Position numbers and translations under genes: made by a program | Origin: Micromonospora ferruginea | GTDB lineage: Bacteria > Actinomycetota > Actinomycetes > Mycobacteriales > Micromonosporaceae | NCBI RefSeq assembly: GCF_013694245.2 | Contig: NZ_CP059322.2 | Span: 1,236,001-1,300,000 of the forward strand | Reading direction: 5' to 3' | Length of the DNA: 64,000 nucleotides | Notes under the pieces: generated by a model | The model's database searches: none | Told to the model about the DNA's origin: nothing | Seen by the model: only the letters and a program-made list of their open reading frames with translations | In this document: positions 40,753 through 49,116 of the stretch, piece by piece | Numbering within the stretch: the stretch's first letter is position 1 | Layout: the number at the start of each line of letters is the position of its first letter

Positions 40753-41976
40753 GTGACGCGCACCGTGGAGACGGAACTGCCGCTCTGGCCCCCGGTCAAC
40801 ACCGCCCGCGGCCCGTTCACTCCGTTGGACGACGCCGAACGCCGGCGCTACGTCGGCCCGGTGCGGCGGGTGCGACTGCCCACCGGATCCTCGGCGTGGC
40901 TGGTCACCCGGCACGCCGACGTACGCCACATGCTGCGCCAGCCGGCCTTCAGCTCCGACTTCGACCGCCCCGGCTTCCCGTTGCTGCGACCGCCGGCCCG
41001 CTCGACGGCCGGCGACAGCAAGGGCTCGTTCATCCGGATGGACGGCGCCGAGCACTCCCGGTTGCGGCGGATGCTCACCGCCGAGTTCATGATCAAGAAC
41101 GTCCGCCGGATCGAGCCGCTGATCCGGGGCTCCGTCGACCAGGCGCTCGACGACCTGGCCGCCGCCGGGCCCCCGGCCGACCTGGTGTCGACCTTCGCCC
41201 TGCCGCTGCCGTCCATGGTGATCTGTCACCTCCTCGGCGTCCCCTACGCCGACCACGACTTCTTCCAGACCCGCAGCCGCACGCTGCTCGACCGCGAGAT
41301 GCCGCCGGAGCGGGTCCGGCGCGACTTCGAGGAGCTGCGCGACTACGTCCGGACCCTCGTGGACGACCGGCGGGCCCGGGCCGACGACGCCGACGACCTG
41401 CTCGGCCGACTCGTGCGGGAGCGGGTCGAACCGGGGGAGTTGGAGGTCGACGAACTGGTCGGCATGGCGCTGCTGCTGCTCATCGCCGGGCACGAGACCA
41501 CCGCCAACATGATCGGGCTCAGCGTCCTGCTGCTGACCGGGGACCCCGCCCGCTACGCGATCCTGCGCGACGAGCCCGAGCGGGCGGCGGACCTGGTGGA
41601 GGAGTTGCTGCGCTACCTGAGCATCGTGCGGACCGGGTTGTTCCGGGTCGCCGTCGAGGACGTCGAGGTCGGCGGTCGGCTGATCCGGGCCGGCGAGGGC
41701 GCCATCGCCCTCATCTCCCTGGCCAACCGCGACGACGAGGTGTTCGACGATCCCGACGCGTTCGACCCGTACCGTCAGGCGCACCAGCAGGTGGCCTTCG
41801 GGTTCGGGGTGCACCAGTGCATCGGGCAGCCGTTGGCGCGCGCCGAGTTGCGCATCGCGTTGGTGGCGCTGGCCCGCCGATTCCCCGGACTGCGGGTGAC
41901 GGCGGCACCCGAGGAGCTGAGCACCCGGGACAATTCCATCGTCTTCGGCCTCGACACGCTGCCGGTGACGTGGTGA
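40753..41976 (+). CDS. Cytochrome P450
   Basis: A 407-residue bacterial class I P450. GTG 40753 follows GGAGG (40740-40744) at good spacing; TTG 40738 would add five residues but covers that site. The I-helix reads LLLLIAGHETTANMI, the K-helix has an EELLRYLS (ExxR-like) motif, and the heme loop is FGFGVHQCIGQPLAR with the Cys ligand. It resembles actinobacterial CYP105/107-type hydroxylases in layout. The next gene is a ferredoxin overlapping its stop by 4 bp, so the pair is a self-contained electron-transfer unit. The substrate is unknown. Confidence 0.93.
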   Translation: MTRTVETELPLWPPVNTARGPFTPLDDAERRRYVGPVRRVRLPTGSSAWLVTRHADVRHMLRQPAFSSDFDRPGFPLLRPPARSTAGDSKGSFIRMDGAEHSRLRRMLTAEFMIKNVRRIEPLIRGSVDQALDDLAAAGPPADLVSTFALPLPSMVICHLLGVPYADHDFFQTRSRTLLDREMPPERVRRDFEELRDYVRTLVDDRRARADDADDLLGRLVRERVEPGELEVDELVGMALLLLIAGHETTANMIGLSVLLLTGDPARYAILRDEPERAADLVEELLRYLSIVRTGLFRVAVEDVEVGGRLIRAGEGAIALISLANRDDEVFDDPDAFDPYRQAHQQVAFGFGVHQCIGQPLARAELRIALVALARRFPGLRVTAAPEELSTRDNSIVFGLDTLPVTW

Positions 41977-42191
41977 GCGCCGCCGGCGAGGCGGCGACCG
42001 TGCGGGTGCGGGTCGACCGGGACGCCTGCTGCGGTTCGGGCAACTGTGTGCTCACCGCCCCGGAGGTCTTCGCCCAGGACGACGGCGACGGGCTGGTGCT
42101 GCTGCGAGTCACCGCGCCGCCGGCGGGCAGCGACGAGCGGGTGCGCCGCGCCGCCGACCTGTGCCCGGCCGGGGCCATCCAGGTCACCTGA
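41973..42191 (+). CDS. 3Fe-4S ferredoxin
   Basis: A 72-residue ferredoxin from GTG 41973, overlapping the P450 stop. The cluster ligands appear as DACCGSGNCVLTAPEVF (Cys, then Cys five residues on) and DLCPAGAI (third Cys). This spacing, with one ligand short of a 4Fe set, is typical of the 3Fe-4S ferredoxins that feed electrons to actinobacterial P450s. A 215-bp gap without a gene follows. Confidence 0.92.
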   Translation: MSAAGEAATVRVRVDRDACCGSGNCVLTAPEVFAQDDGDGLVLLRVTAPPAGSDERVRRAADLCPAGAIQVT

Positions 42192-42406
42192 CGCCCTGGC
42201 GGCCACGAATCCGGGGCAGCCACATCAGGATCCCTTCCGCGCCGCCGACCGGGGCGAACGGCAGCGCCGTGGTCGGGATGGCCTCCCGCTGCACGAGCTG
42301 CGCGGTGTGGCCGCCGTGGCATCCACGGCGGCCACACCGTCCCGGTCGCGCCGTCAGGCCGCGCGCGACGACAGGATCAGGCCTGCGGGGTACGCGGGGC
42401 CGCGTC

Positions 42407-43870
42407 TCACATCGGGGTCCAGCCGTCGCTGCCGGCCAGGTACCTCTGCGGCGTGTAGGTGGCGGCCTGCGCGTCGCTGAGCTGGGGACGGTTGCCGTTG
42501 ACGGTCGCGCCGGCACCGGTGTTGCGGTATTCGGAGAAGCGGGCGTTCTGCCAGGTGGCGTCGCCCATGTTGGTCCACGGCTGGGCGTTCTTGACGGTGC
42601 TGCTCAGGTTGGACTCTCGGTAGAGCACCTGCGCGCCCTGCCGCCAGGGCCGGCCGAGGGTGGTGTTGTTGCTGCCGGCGCCGGTGATGGTGGAGCGGTA
42701 GAACAGGAAGCCGTAGGTCTTGGCGGCGTCGGTGCTCGCGGCGGTCATGGTGCCGCCGGAGGAGCGCTTCTCGTGGACGGTGCAGGCGTTGAAGACGACA
42801 GTGCCGCCGCCGAAGACGAAGTCGGTGGTGCCCTCGATGTAGGAGTTGACCACGTAGGCGCGGGTGCGGTCGTTGACCAGGAAGGTGTCCTGGTCGCCGA
42901 GGAGCCGCACGTTGCGCAGCACCGCCCGGTCGGCGTTGAGGTGCAACGCCACGGCCTGGTCGCCGGTCTCGTAGGTGTTCTCGTCGTAGTCGTTGGAGAT
43001 GGTCAGGTTCTCCGCGACGAAGTTCGCCCCGTCGACGAACATGCTGGCGCTGCCGGAGGTGCCGCTGGTGTGGGCGGAGTTGTGGTAGACGATCGTGGTG
43101 TTCGACGGCGACGAGCCGAGACCCTGGAAGGTGATGTTCGGCTTGTTCGACGGCACGCGCACCACCTGCCGGTAGGTGCCGGGCTTGATGGTGATGACCC
43201 GCCGGGTGGTGTTGTTCGCGGGGACCGCGTCCACGGCCTCCTGCACCGTGCGGTAGGTGCCGCTGCCGTCCGAGGCGACCGTCGACGTCCCGCCCGACGG
43301 CGGGGTGGTGGGGGTGCTGCCGGTGGGGTTGAAGCGCCATTGCATGCGGGCGGTGTCGGCGCAGGGTTCCTGGATGATGGGGTTGTTGCCGGCGGTGGAG
43401 CCGTCCTTGTTGGCGATGCAGAGGTTGTTGAGGTTGCTGCGGATGAGGAACTTGTCGGCGACGTTGGAGGGGGTGAGGGTCCAGGTCTGGTTGGTGCTGG
43501 TGCCGCAGGTCCACTGCCAGAGCTGTTCGCCGGTGGTGCTGGAGTAGTTGGGCACGTCGATGCACTTGCCGCTGTTGAGGTTGGTCAGGCCGTAGGCGCC
43601 GTTCTGCGACACCGCCCGGAACTGTTGCGCCGGGGCGCCGGCGTCGCAGGCCACCTGCGCGAGGCGTACTCCGTTGTCGGTGCCGGCGCCGGTCACGACG
43701 ATGCATTTGCCGCTGGCGCCGTTGGCCAGGGTGTAGGTGCCGCCGGCGACCGGAGTGGCGGCGTCGGCAGGGCCGCCCAGCGCCACGACGGCGACCGGGA
43801 CGGTGAGCGCCACGGCGGCGGCCGTGGACAGGACGCCGACCCGGCGTCCCGGAAGTGCTCTCTTGGACAT
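42407..43870 (-). CDS. Secreted pectinesterase with ricin-type (CBM13) domain
   Basis: A 487-residue exported protein. The signal peptide (KRALPGRRVGVLSTAAAVALTVPVAVVALGGPADAA) is followed by a ricin-type beta-trefoil at about residues 42-182 with QxW-like repeats (SGKCIVV, LNSGKCIDVP, QLWQWTCG, NNLCIANK). After a Thr/Pro/Ser linker the CE8 pectin methylesterase domain begins around 195. Catalytic features are GDQAVAL (oxyanion Gln), LGDQDTF (Asp), GTTDFVFG (Asp nucleophile) and LGRPWR (Arg). It de-esterifies pectin, making it accessible to lyases. Most of the ricin segment is almost identical in DNA to that of the next gene. Confidence 0.93.
   Translation of the reverse strand: MSKRALPGRRVGVLSTAAAVALTVPVAVVALGGPADAATPVAGGTYTLANGASGKCIVVTGAGTDNGVRLAQVACDAGAPAQQFRAVSQNGAYGLTNLNSGKCIDVPNYSSTTGEQLWQWTCGTSTNQTWTLTPSNVADKFLIRSNLNNLCIANKDGSTAGNNPIIQEPCADTARMQWRFNPTGSTPTTPPSGGTSTVASDGSGTYRTVQEAVDAVPANNTTRRVITIKPGTYRQVVRVPSNKPNITFQGLGSSPSNTTIVYHNSAHTSGTSGSASMFVDGANFVAENLTISNDYDENTYETGDQAVALHLNADRAVLRNVRLLGDQDTFLVNDRTRAYVVNSYIEGTTDFVFGGGTVVFNACTVHEKRSSGGTMTAASTDAAKTYGFLFYRSTITGAGSNNTTLGRPWRQGAQVLYRESNLSSTVKNAQPWTNMGDATWQNARFSEYRNTGAGATVNGNRPQLSDAQAATYTPQRYLAGSDGWTPM
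43328..43743. repeat. Near-identical ricin-domain repeat, copy A
   Basis: This 416-bp segment inside the pectinesterase gene matches 44891-45306 with only two differences visible to me (a T/C around 43463 and a G/C around 43696). It encodes most of the carbohydrate-binding trefoil domain in both genes and points to recent duplication or gene conversion. Confidence 0.9.
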
Positions 43871-43909
43871 GTTCCTACCTCGATGTCAGGGGTGGTGGTG
43901 GAGGGGCGC

Positions 43910-43941
43910 GGTGCGCGGCGGACCGTGGCCCGCCGCGCACC
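43910..43941 (-). terminator. 12-bp hairpin after the pectate lyase gene
   Basis: GGTGCGCGGCGG (43910-43921) pairs with CCGCCGCGCACC (43930-43941), 8-nt loop. It lies just past the stop of the pectate lyase gene and before the start of the pectinesterase gene, so it should separate their transcripts. Confidence 0.75.
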
Positions 43942-43948
43942 GTCGGCG

Positions 43949-45433
43949 TCACTGGCCGATGGCGGCCTGGGGGCCGGCGTACGTGCGCAGCAGGGCGGGC
44001 ACGTCGGCGGCGGGGTCGAGCCGGTAGCTGTAGAAGCTCGACGGGGTGAACGCGGATCCGCCGGTCTCGCGCTGGCCGGTGCAGGCGACGCAGACGCTGC
44101 CGCTCTGGCGCAGCTCGGCGGCGTCGTCGCGGTAGTAGGGATCCTTGACGGTGTCGTAGTAGGTGTTCTCGATGACCATCTTGGTGGCGCCGCGGGAGTA
44201 GTTGCCGTAGCCGCGGACGTTCTGCATGTAGTTGTTGTAGAGGTGCGCGTACTGCACGTTGTCGGTGCTGGGGTTGCGCACGTTGGTGTCGTGGATCCAG
44301 TTGTGGTGGATGGTGATGCGGGCGGTGACGTTGGTGGTCCAGCCGATGCCGAACGCCTTGTTGCCCTCGGCGATGACGTTCCAGGACACGGTGAGGTTGG
44401 TGGTGTCCTTACGGCTGTCGATCAGACCGTCGTTCATCCGCACGATCTGGTTGTGGTCGATCCAGATCCGGTTGGCGGTGTCCATCTGGATGCCGTCGTA
44501 GTCGAAGTCCTTGTCGTCCGGGTCGTCGGAGGTCATCCGGGTGTCACGGATGGTGAGGTTGCGGATGATGACGTTGCTGGTGCCGGTGCCGAGGTTGAAG
44601 CCGCCGTTGACGATCTGGCCGCCCCTGCCGACGCCGACGATGGTCTTGTTCGACTTGACCGGGATCTCCTTGCCGTACGGGCTGATCGTGATCGCCGCGC
44701 CGACCCGGATCACGTGGGGGGTGCTGGCCGAGGCGTAGCGCTCCAGGTCGGCTTGGTTGGTCACGGTGACCGTGGTGCCGCCGGCGCCGCCGGTGGTGCC
44801 GGCCGCGCCGGCGAACCCGTCCGGCGCGTTCGCGTACGGCCCGCTCGACGGCGGGGTGGTGGGTGGGTTGGTGGGGGTGCTGCCGACGGGGTTGAAGCGC
44901 CATTGCATGCGGGCGGTGTCGGCGCAGGGTTCCTGGATGATGGGGTTGTTGCCGGCGGTGGAGCCGTCCTTGTTGGCGATGCAGAGGTTGTTGAGGTTGC
45001 TGCGGATGAGGAACTTGTCGGCGACGCTGGAGGGGGTGAGGGTCCAGGTCTGGTTGGTGCTGGTGCCGCAGGTCCACTGCCAGAGCTGTTCGCCGGTGGT
45101 GCTGGAGTAGTTGGGCACGTCGATGCACTTGCCGCTGTTGAGGTTGGTCAGGCCGTAGGCGCCGTTCTGCGACACCGCCCGGAACTGTTGCGCCGGGGCG
45201 CCGGCGTCGCAGGCCACCTGCGCGAGGCGTACTCCGTTGTCGGTGCCGGCGCCGGTCACCACGATGCATTTGCCGCTGGCGCCGTTGGCCAGGGTGTAGG
45301 TGCCGCCTGCCGTCGGGGTGGCGGCGTCGGCGGGTCCGACGAGCGCCACGACGGCGACCGGGACGGCGAGCGCCGCGGCGACGGCCGACGAGGTGACGGC
45401 GGCACGCCGCCCGGAGAGTCTTCTGCTGGACAT
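43949..45433 (-). CDS. Secreted pectate lyase (PL1) with ricin-type domain
   Basis: A 494-residue exported enzyme from ATG 45433, with an AAGGAAG ribosome-binding site. The signal peptide ends PADAA; a ricin-type trefoil fills residues 40-180, followed by a Thr/Pro linker and a PL1 right-handed beta-helix. Recognisable PL1 features are TIVGVGRGGQIVNGGF, NVIIRNLTIRD, DYDGIQMDTANRIWIDHNQIVRMNDGLIDSRKDTTNLTVSWNVI (Ca-binding Asp) and the NVRNPSTDNVQYAHLYNNYM stretch. It cleaves de-esterified pectin and should work with the esterase gene downstream. Confidence 0.93.
   Translation of the reverse strand: MSSRRLSGRRAAVTSSAVAAALAVPVAVVALVGPADAATPTAGGTYTLANGASGKCIVVTGAGTDNGVRLAQVACDAGAPAQQFRAVSQNGAYGLTNLNSGKCIDVPNYSSTTGEQLWQWTCGTSTNQTWTLTPSSVADKFLIRSNLNNLCIANKDGSTAGNNPIIQEPCADTARMQWRFNPVGSTPTNPPTTPPSSGPYANAPDGFAGAAGTTGGAGGTTVTVTNQADLERYASASTPHVIRVGAAITISPYGKEIPVKSNKTIVGVGRGGQIVNGGFNLGTGTSNVIIRNLTIRDTRMTSDDPDDKDFDYDGIQMDTANRIWIDHNQIVRMNDGLIDSRKDTTNLTVSWNVIAEGNKAFGIGWTTNVTARITIHHNWIHDTNVRNPSTDNVQYAHLYNNYMQNVRGYGNYSRGATKMVIENTYYDTVKDPYYRDDAAELRQSGSVCVACTGQRETGGSAFTPSSFYSYRLDPAADVPALLRTYAGPQAAIGQ
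44891..45306. repeat. Near-identical ricin-domain repeat, copy B
   Basis: Copy B of the 416-bp segment described at 43328-43743, in the pectate lyase gene, same orientation. Outside these borders the two genes diverge at once, in linker and signal peptide. Confidence 0.9.
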
Positions 45434-45802
45434 CGTCTTCCTTTTCGGTGCGGACGGAGGTGACGTCACCGCCGGACGGCAGCCCGGACCGTCCCGTCAG
45501 ATCCCGGTCGAGACGTCATTCCCGCGACTGCGGGACAAACGGTGAAATGGTGCGGGGAAATGAGTCCCGGTCGAGGTCACCCGCTGCCCGTGCGAATGAC
45601 GACCGGAAATGATTCCCGCCCTTTGGCCCATTCCTGCGAATGGGCGACGCTGCCGGCTCCGGCGCGTGCCCGAACAGCTAAGCACATCCGTCCTGCTCAG
45701 CCGGTACGTGGAGCGACGAGAACGGCGCCATTCGGAAAACCTCGCCGGTTTGTGTTATCCAGCTCTCCCGGATGCGTCGCGGGCCTTTCAGGGCGCGCCG
45801 CG
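45434..45802. promoter_or_regulatory. Upstream region of the pectate lyase gene with repeated motif
   Basis: This 369-bp gap has no gene. GGAAATGAGTCCCG (45556-45569) and GGAAATGATTCCCG (45605-45618) are a direct repeat 49 bp apart. Two hairpins are visible: TCCCGC/GCGGGA (45520-45535) and GCCCATTC/GAATGGGC (45626-45645). The repeats are candidate binding sites for a regulator of pectinase expression. Confidence 0.5.
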
Positions 45803-47932
45803 TCAGTCACCCAGGTCGGCGCCGACGCCTTTCCCGGTGTCCAGGTACGAGGTGCGGGGGAGGCTGCCGTCCGCGGCGCGCCGGCCCTGCGCCACCGTCG
45901 GGTCGACCGAACGCAGCGACGACTCGCGCCACTCGCCGCGATCCCACGAGTTGTCGTCGGCGGTGACGTCCGGGCCGATCAGGGCCGGTCGTTGCCGGTT
46001 ACCGACCGAGAGGTTGCCCCGGGCCGAACCACGTGCGCCGCTCAGGTCGAACCCGTCGCCGCCGTTGTGGTAGGCGGTGTTGCCGACCAGCGACATCGCG
46101 CCGGTGTTGCCCTCGGCGCCGAACCCGTCGCCGCGGTTGTCCCAGGCGGCGTTGTCGCGGACCCGGTGCGCCGCCGACGGTGTGGTCTCGCCGCCGCCGA
46201 GGGAGAAGCCGAAGCCGTTGCTGTCCCAACCGGCGGCGTTCCACCGGTTCTGGCCGTTGCCGTAGGACCAGTTGCTCTCGACCGTGATCGGGCTGCGGAA
46301 GGCGCCGAAGTCGAACCCGTCGTCGGCGTTGTGGAACGCCCGGTTGCCCCGCACCACGTTGCCGTCGCCGTCGCCGAACTTGACGCCCAGCCCGATCCCG
46401 GCGCTGCCGCGCTCCCGTGGGTCGTAGTTGCGGTAGAAGTCGCTGTCGAGCACCTGGTTGCCGGACGTCCCCGGGTCGCGCAGGGTCAGGCCGGAGCGGT
46501 AGTTGTCGTGCACCGACAACCGCCGGAACGTGGTGAACCGGCAGGCGTTGCACGTCCACGCGTGGCTGCGGGAGCCGCGTACCTCCAGGTCCTGCACGGT
46601 CCAGAAGGCGGTGCGCTGGGTCACCGCCTGTTTGCCGTCGCCGACCGCGCTCGCGTCCACGACGGCGCGTTCGCCGCGGTAACCGCTCAGGACGATCCGC
46701 CGGTCGGGGGCGCCGTCGGTGTCGATCTCCACCGGCCGGCTGAGTCGGTGGACACCGCCGCGCAACGCGATGGTCTGGCCGGGCCGGACCACCTCGACCG
46801 CCCGGTTCACCGTCGCGAACGGTCGTTCCCGGCTGCCGTCGGCGGCGTCGTCGCCGTCGGGCGCGACGAAGATGTCCGCGACGGTCACTCCGGTCACCGA
46901 CGTCGGCCGGGCGGCGGGCGAGCCGGTCGGGGTCGGGCTGCCCGAGGCCCGCAACGGGGGAGCGGGGGTCGGTGACGAGGCGATCGGAGCGGCCACGGCG
47001 GGCGCCGGGCCGGGGTCGGGTGTCAGGTACACCGCGTAGATGACGGCGCCCAGCGCCAGCGCCGCCGCGGCGGCTCCGGACACGGCGAGCTGCCCGGAGG
47101 TGAGTCGGCGCGCCGGGCCGTGCGCCGGCGACGCCGCCCCGGCCTCGACCGCCGCCCGGACCGCCGCGACGAGGGCGGCCGGCACCGCCACCACGACCAG
47201 GCCGTGCAGCAGCCGCTCCGGCGCGAGCAGTTCGGCCCGGTGCGCGCCGCAGCGGGCGCAGTCACGCACGTGCCGGCCGAACCGCTTGCGCCACACCGGG
47301 GAGCGTTCACCGGTCCAGGTCCGCCTCAGCGCCGCCAGTTCCGGGCAGCCGGGGCGCTGCCCCAGGGCGGCCTCGATCGTCCTGGCCGTGTCCAACCGGT
47401 TGCGCATGCGCTGCAGCCGTACCGCCAGGTGCGGCTCGCGCACGCCGAGCATGCCGGCGAGGTCGGCGCGGCTCAGGTCGCCGAGCGCCTCCTGCCACCA
47501 CGCCGCGAGCAGGCGCCGGTCGTCGGGCGTCAACCAGCGCGACGCCTCGGCCACCTCCCGGCGCTGTCCGCTGAGCGCGGCCTCGACGACGGTACGACCG
47601 GCCACGTCGCCGCCGGCGTCCGGGAACTCATCCGGCTCGGTGAGCGGCGTGACCGCGAACGGCGGCTGCTGCCGCAGGTGGTCGCTGACCTGCCGGTGGA
47701 CGATCGTGGCGAGCCAGGGCCGGAAGCGGTCCGGGTCACGCAGCTCCGGCAGGCCCCGGATCATGCGGATCATGCACTCCTGCGCGACGTCGTCCACATC
47801 GGCCCGGTCGCCCAGGACGCCCCTGACCAGACGGTAGACCGACGGTAGTGTCCTGGTCGCCAGCTCGGCGAGCGCCTCGCGGTCGCCGGCCCGGGCCGCA
47901 CGCACCAGCCCTTCCACGCCACTCCCTCTCAT
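45803..47932 (-). CDS. ECF sigma factor fused to zinc motif, membrane segments and pectate-lyase-like beta-helix
   Basis: A 709-residue multidomain protein from ATG 47932. Residues 10-88 are sigma region 2 (AELATRTLPSVYRLVRGVLGD, DDVAQECMIRMIRGL, FRPWLATIVHRQVSDHL). Residues 133-190 are region 4 (LTPDDRRLLAAWWQEAL, SRADLAGMLGV, AVRLQRMRNRL). H221-x3-C225-x2-C228 is a zf-HC2/anti-sigma-like zinc motif. Hydrophobic segments lie at 241-262 and 282-303. After a Pro/Ser/Thr linker, 352-709 is a PL9-type right-handed beta-helix (DIFVAPDGDDAADGS...PFATVNRAVEVV, NADDGFDFGAF, DNRGDGFGAEGN). It would join regulation and surface pectin contact in one chain. Confidence 0.85.
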   Translation of the reverse strand: MRGSGVEGLVRAARAGDREALAELATRTLPSVYRLVRGVLGDRADVDDVAQECMIRMIRGLPELRDPDRFRPWLATIVHRQVSDHLRQQPPFAVTPLTEPDEFPDAGGDVAGRTVVEAALSGQRREVAEASRWLTPDDRRLLAAWWQEALGDLSRADLAGMLGVREPHLAVRLQRMRNRLDTARTIEAALGQRPGCPELAALRRTWTGERSPVWRKRFGRHVRDCARCGAHRAELLAPERLLHGLVVVAVPAALVAAVRAAVEAGAASPAHGPARRLTSGQLAVSGAAAAALALGAVIYAVYLTPDPGPAPAVAAPIASSPTPAPPLRASGSPTPTGSPAARPTSVTGVTVADIFVAPDGDDAADGSRERPFATVNRAVEVVRPGQTIALRGGVHRLSRPVEIDTDGAPDRRIVLSGYRGERAVVDASAVGDGKQAVTQRTAFWTVQDLEVRGSRSHAWTCNACRFTTFRRLSVHDNYRSGLTLRDPGTSGNQVLDSDFYRNYDPRERGSAGIGLGVKFGDGDGNVVRGNRAFHNADDGFDFGAFRSPITVESNWSYGNGQNRWNAAGWDSNGFGFSLGGGETTPSAAHRVRDNAAWDNRGDGFGAEGNTGAMSLVGNTAYHNGGDGFDLSGARGSARGNLSVGNRQRPALIGPDVTADDNSWDRGEWRESSLRSVDPTVAQGRRAADGSLPRTSYLDTGKGVGADLGD

Positions 47933-48083
47933 CGCCGGCGGTGCCTCGATTGCCCAGACAATGGAGGTGTTTGCCGGACGTTACTGGCGGATCTCCGCCC
48001 GAGCAAGGGCTCTTCCGGGGCGAGACCTCCCATGCCTACCGTCGTCGGTGGGAGGAGCATCACGGCGTCGTCCGTCGGATCAG

Positions 48084-48097
48084 ATCAGACCTCTGGC
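48084..48097. promoter_or_regulatory. GntR-locus motif, copy 1
   Basis: ATCAGACCTCTGGC lies 74 bp upstream of the truncated GntR start. It differs by one base from ATCAGACCTTTGGC at 50978-50991, upstream of the sugar ABC operon. Both are upstream of genes of this sugar locus, so it is a plausible operator or promoter element. Confidence 0.45.
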
Positions 48098-48170
48098 GTG
48101 ATGTGCGGGGTGTGCCCACCCGCATTCGGGGGAGTACGCTTCCAGACGTCGGATGTTCGGAGGAGGTGGC

Positions 48171-48332
48171 GTGCCGGTCACCGACGAAGCGATCGACAAG
48201 ATGAACTCGATGATCGTTGGGGGAGAGCTGGCGTCGGGCGAACTGCCCGTGCTCACCGAACCCGCGCTGCGGATCGGCGCCGTGACCACACCGGCCACCG
48301 GCCCCGTCCGCGACGTGCGGGGGCAGCCATGA
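48171..48332 (+). pseudogene. Truncated GntR/FadR-type regulator gene
   Basis: GTG 48171, after GGAGGAGG, opens a 53-codon frame. Its first 25 residues (MPVTDEAIDKMNSMIVGGELASGE) match the N-terminus of the intact GntR protein encoded at 50098-50802 (MALTDEAIAKIRQMIQSGELPPG). The recognition helix and the FCD domain are missing. The frame ends in TGA overlapping the ATG of the SDR gene. It is a remnant, now possibly a short leader whose translation couples to the SDR gene. Confidence 0.7.
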
Positions 48333-49108
48333 GCACGGAGTTCGCCGGCCTCAAGGCGGTGGTGACCGGCGGCGGCTCCGGCATCGGCCTGGCCACCGCC
48401 CGGCTGCTCGCCGCGCGGGGAGCCGCCGTCGCCTGCCTCGACCTGGACCCCGCCGCGGTGCCGGCCCCGCTGCGCGGCCTGCGGTGCGACGTCACCGACG
48501 ACACCTCCGTGGCCGAGGCCGTCGCCGCCGCGGCACGCCATCTCGGCGGCATCGACATCCTGGTCAACAACGCCGGGGTCGGCGCGCGGGGGACCATCGA
48601 GGCGAACCCGGTCGACGAGTGGCACCGGGTCTTCGACGTCAACGTGGTCGGCGTCGTCCGGGTCACCCGGGCGGCCCTGCCCGAGCTGCGCGCCTCCTGC
48701 CACGCCTCGGTGGTCAACATCGGCTCCATCGCGGCGGGCACCGGCCTGCCCGACCGGGCGCTCTACAGCGCCACCAAGGGCGCCGTGCAGGCCCTGACCC
48801 TGGCGATGGCCGCCGACCACGTCACCGAGGGCATCCGGGTCACCTGCGTCAACCCCGGCACCGCCGACACCCCCTGGGTGCGCAGGCTGCTCGCGGCGAC
48901 CGCCGACCCGGACGCCGAACTCGCCGCCCTGCGGGCCCGCCAACCCATCGGACGGCTGGTCTCGGCCGACGAGGTGGCCGCCGCCATCGCCTACCTGGCC
49001 AGCCCGCTGGCCGCCGCCACCACCGGAACCGTGCTGGCCGTCGACGGCGGCGTGCACGGCCTGCGCCTGCGCCCGGCCGGCGACGCTCCGCCCCCGCCCG
49101 CGACCTGA
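48329..49108 (+). CDS. SDR-family oxidoreductase (sugar locus)
   Basis: A 259-residue SDR from ATG 48329. TGGGSGIG, CLDLD (acidic after beta-2, so NAD likely), NNAG, Ser in IGSIA, YSATK and the C-terminal GRLVSADEVAAAIAYLASPLAAATTGTVLAVDGG are all present. In the L-fucose pathway an SDR can be L-fucose dehydrogenase or 2-keto-3-deoxy-L-fuconate dehydrogenase; which one this is cannot be told. Its start overlaps the truncated GntR frame, and an aldo/keto reductase gene follows 9 bp later. Confidence 0.85.
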   Translation: MSTEFAGLKAVVTGGGSGIGLATARLLAARGAAVACLDLDPAAVPAPLRGLRCDVTDDTSVAEAVAAAARHLGGIDILVNNAGVGARGTIEANPVDEWHRVFDVNVVGVVRVTRAALPELRASCHASVVNIGSIAAGTGLPDRALYSATKGAVQALTLAMAADHVTEGIRVTCVNPGTADTPWVRRLLAATADPDAELAALRARQPIGRLVSADEVAAAIAYLASPLAAATTGTVLAVDGGVHGLRLRPAGDAPPPPAT

Positions 49109-49116
49109 GGAGCCCA

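Noticed and set aside
42161..45463. Very long plus-strand open frame opposite the two pectinase genes
   Set aside because: It is Gly/Val/Ala-rich with repeated composition and exactly antisense to two well-supported secreted enzymes. In GC-rich DNA the complementary frame stays open by codon bias.
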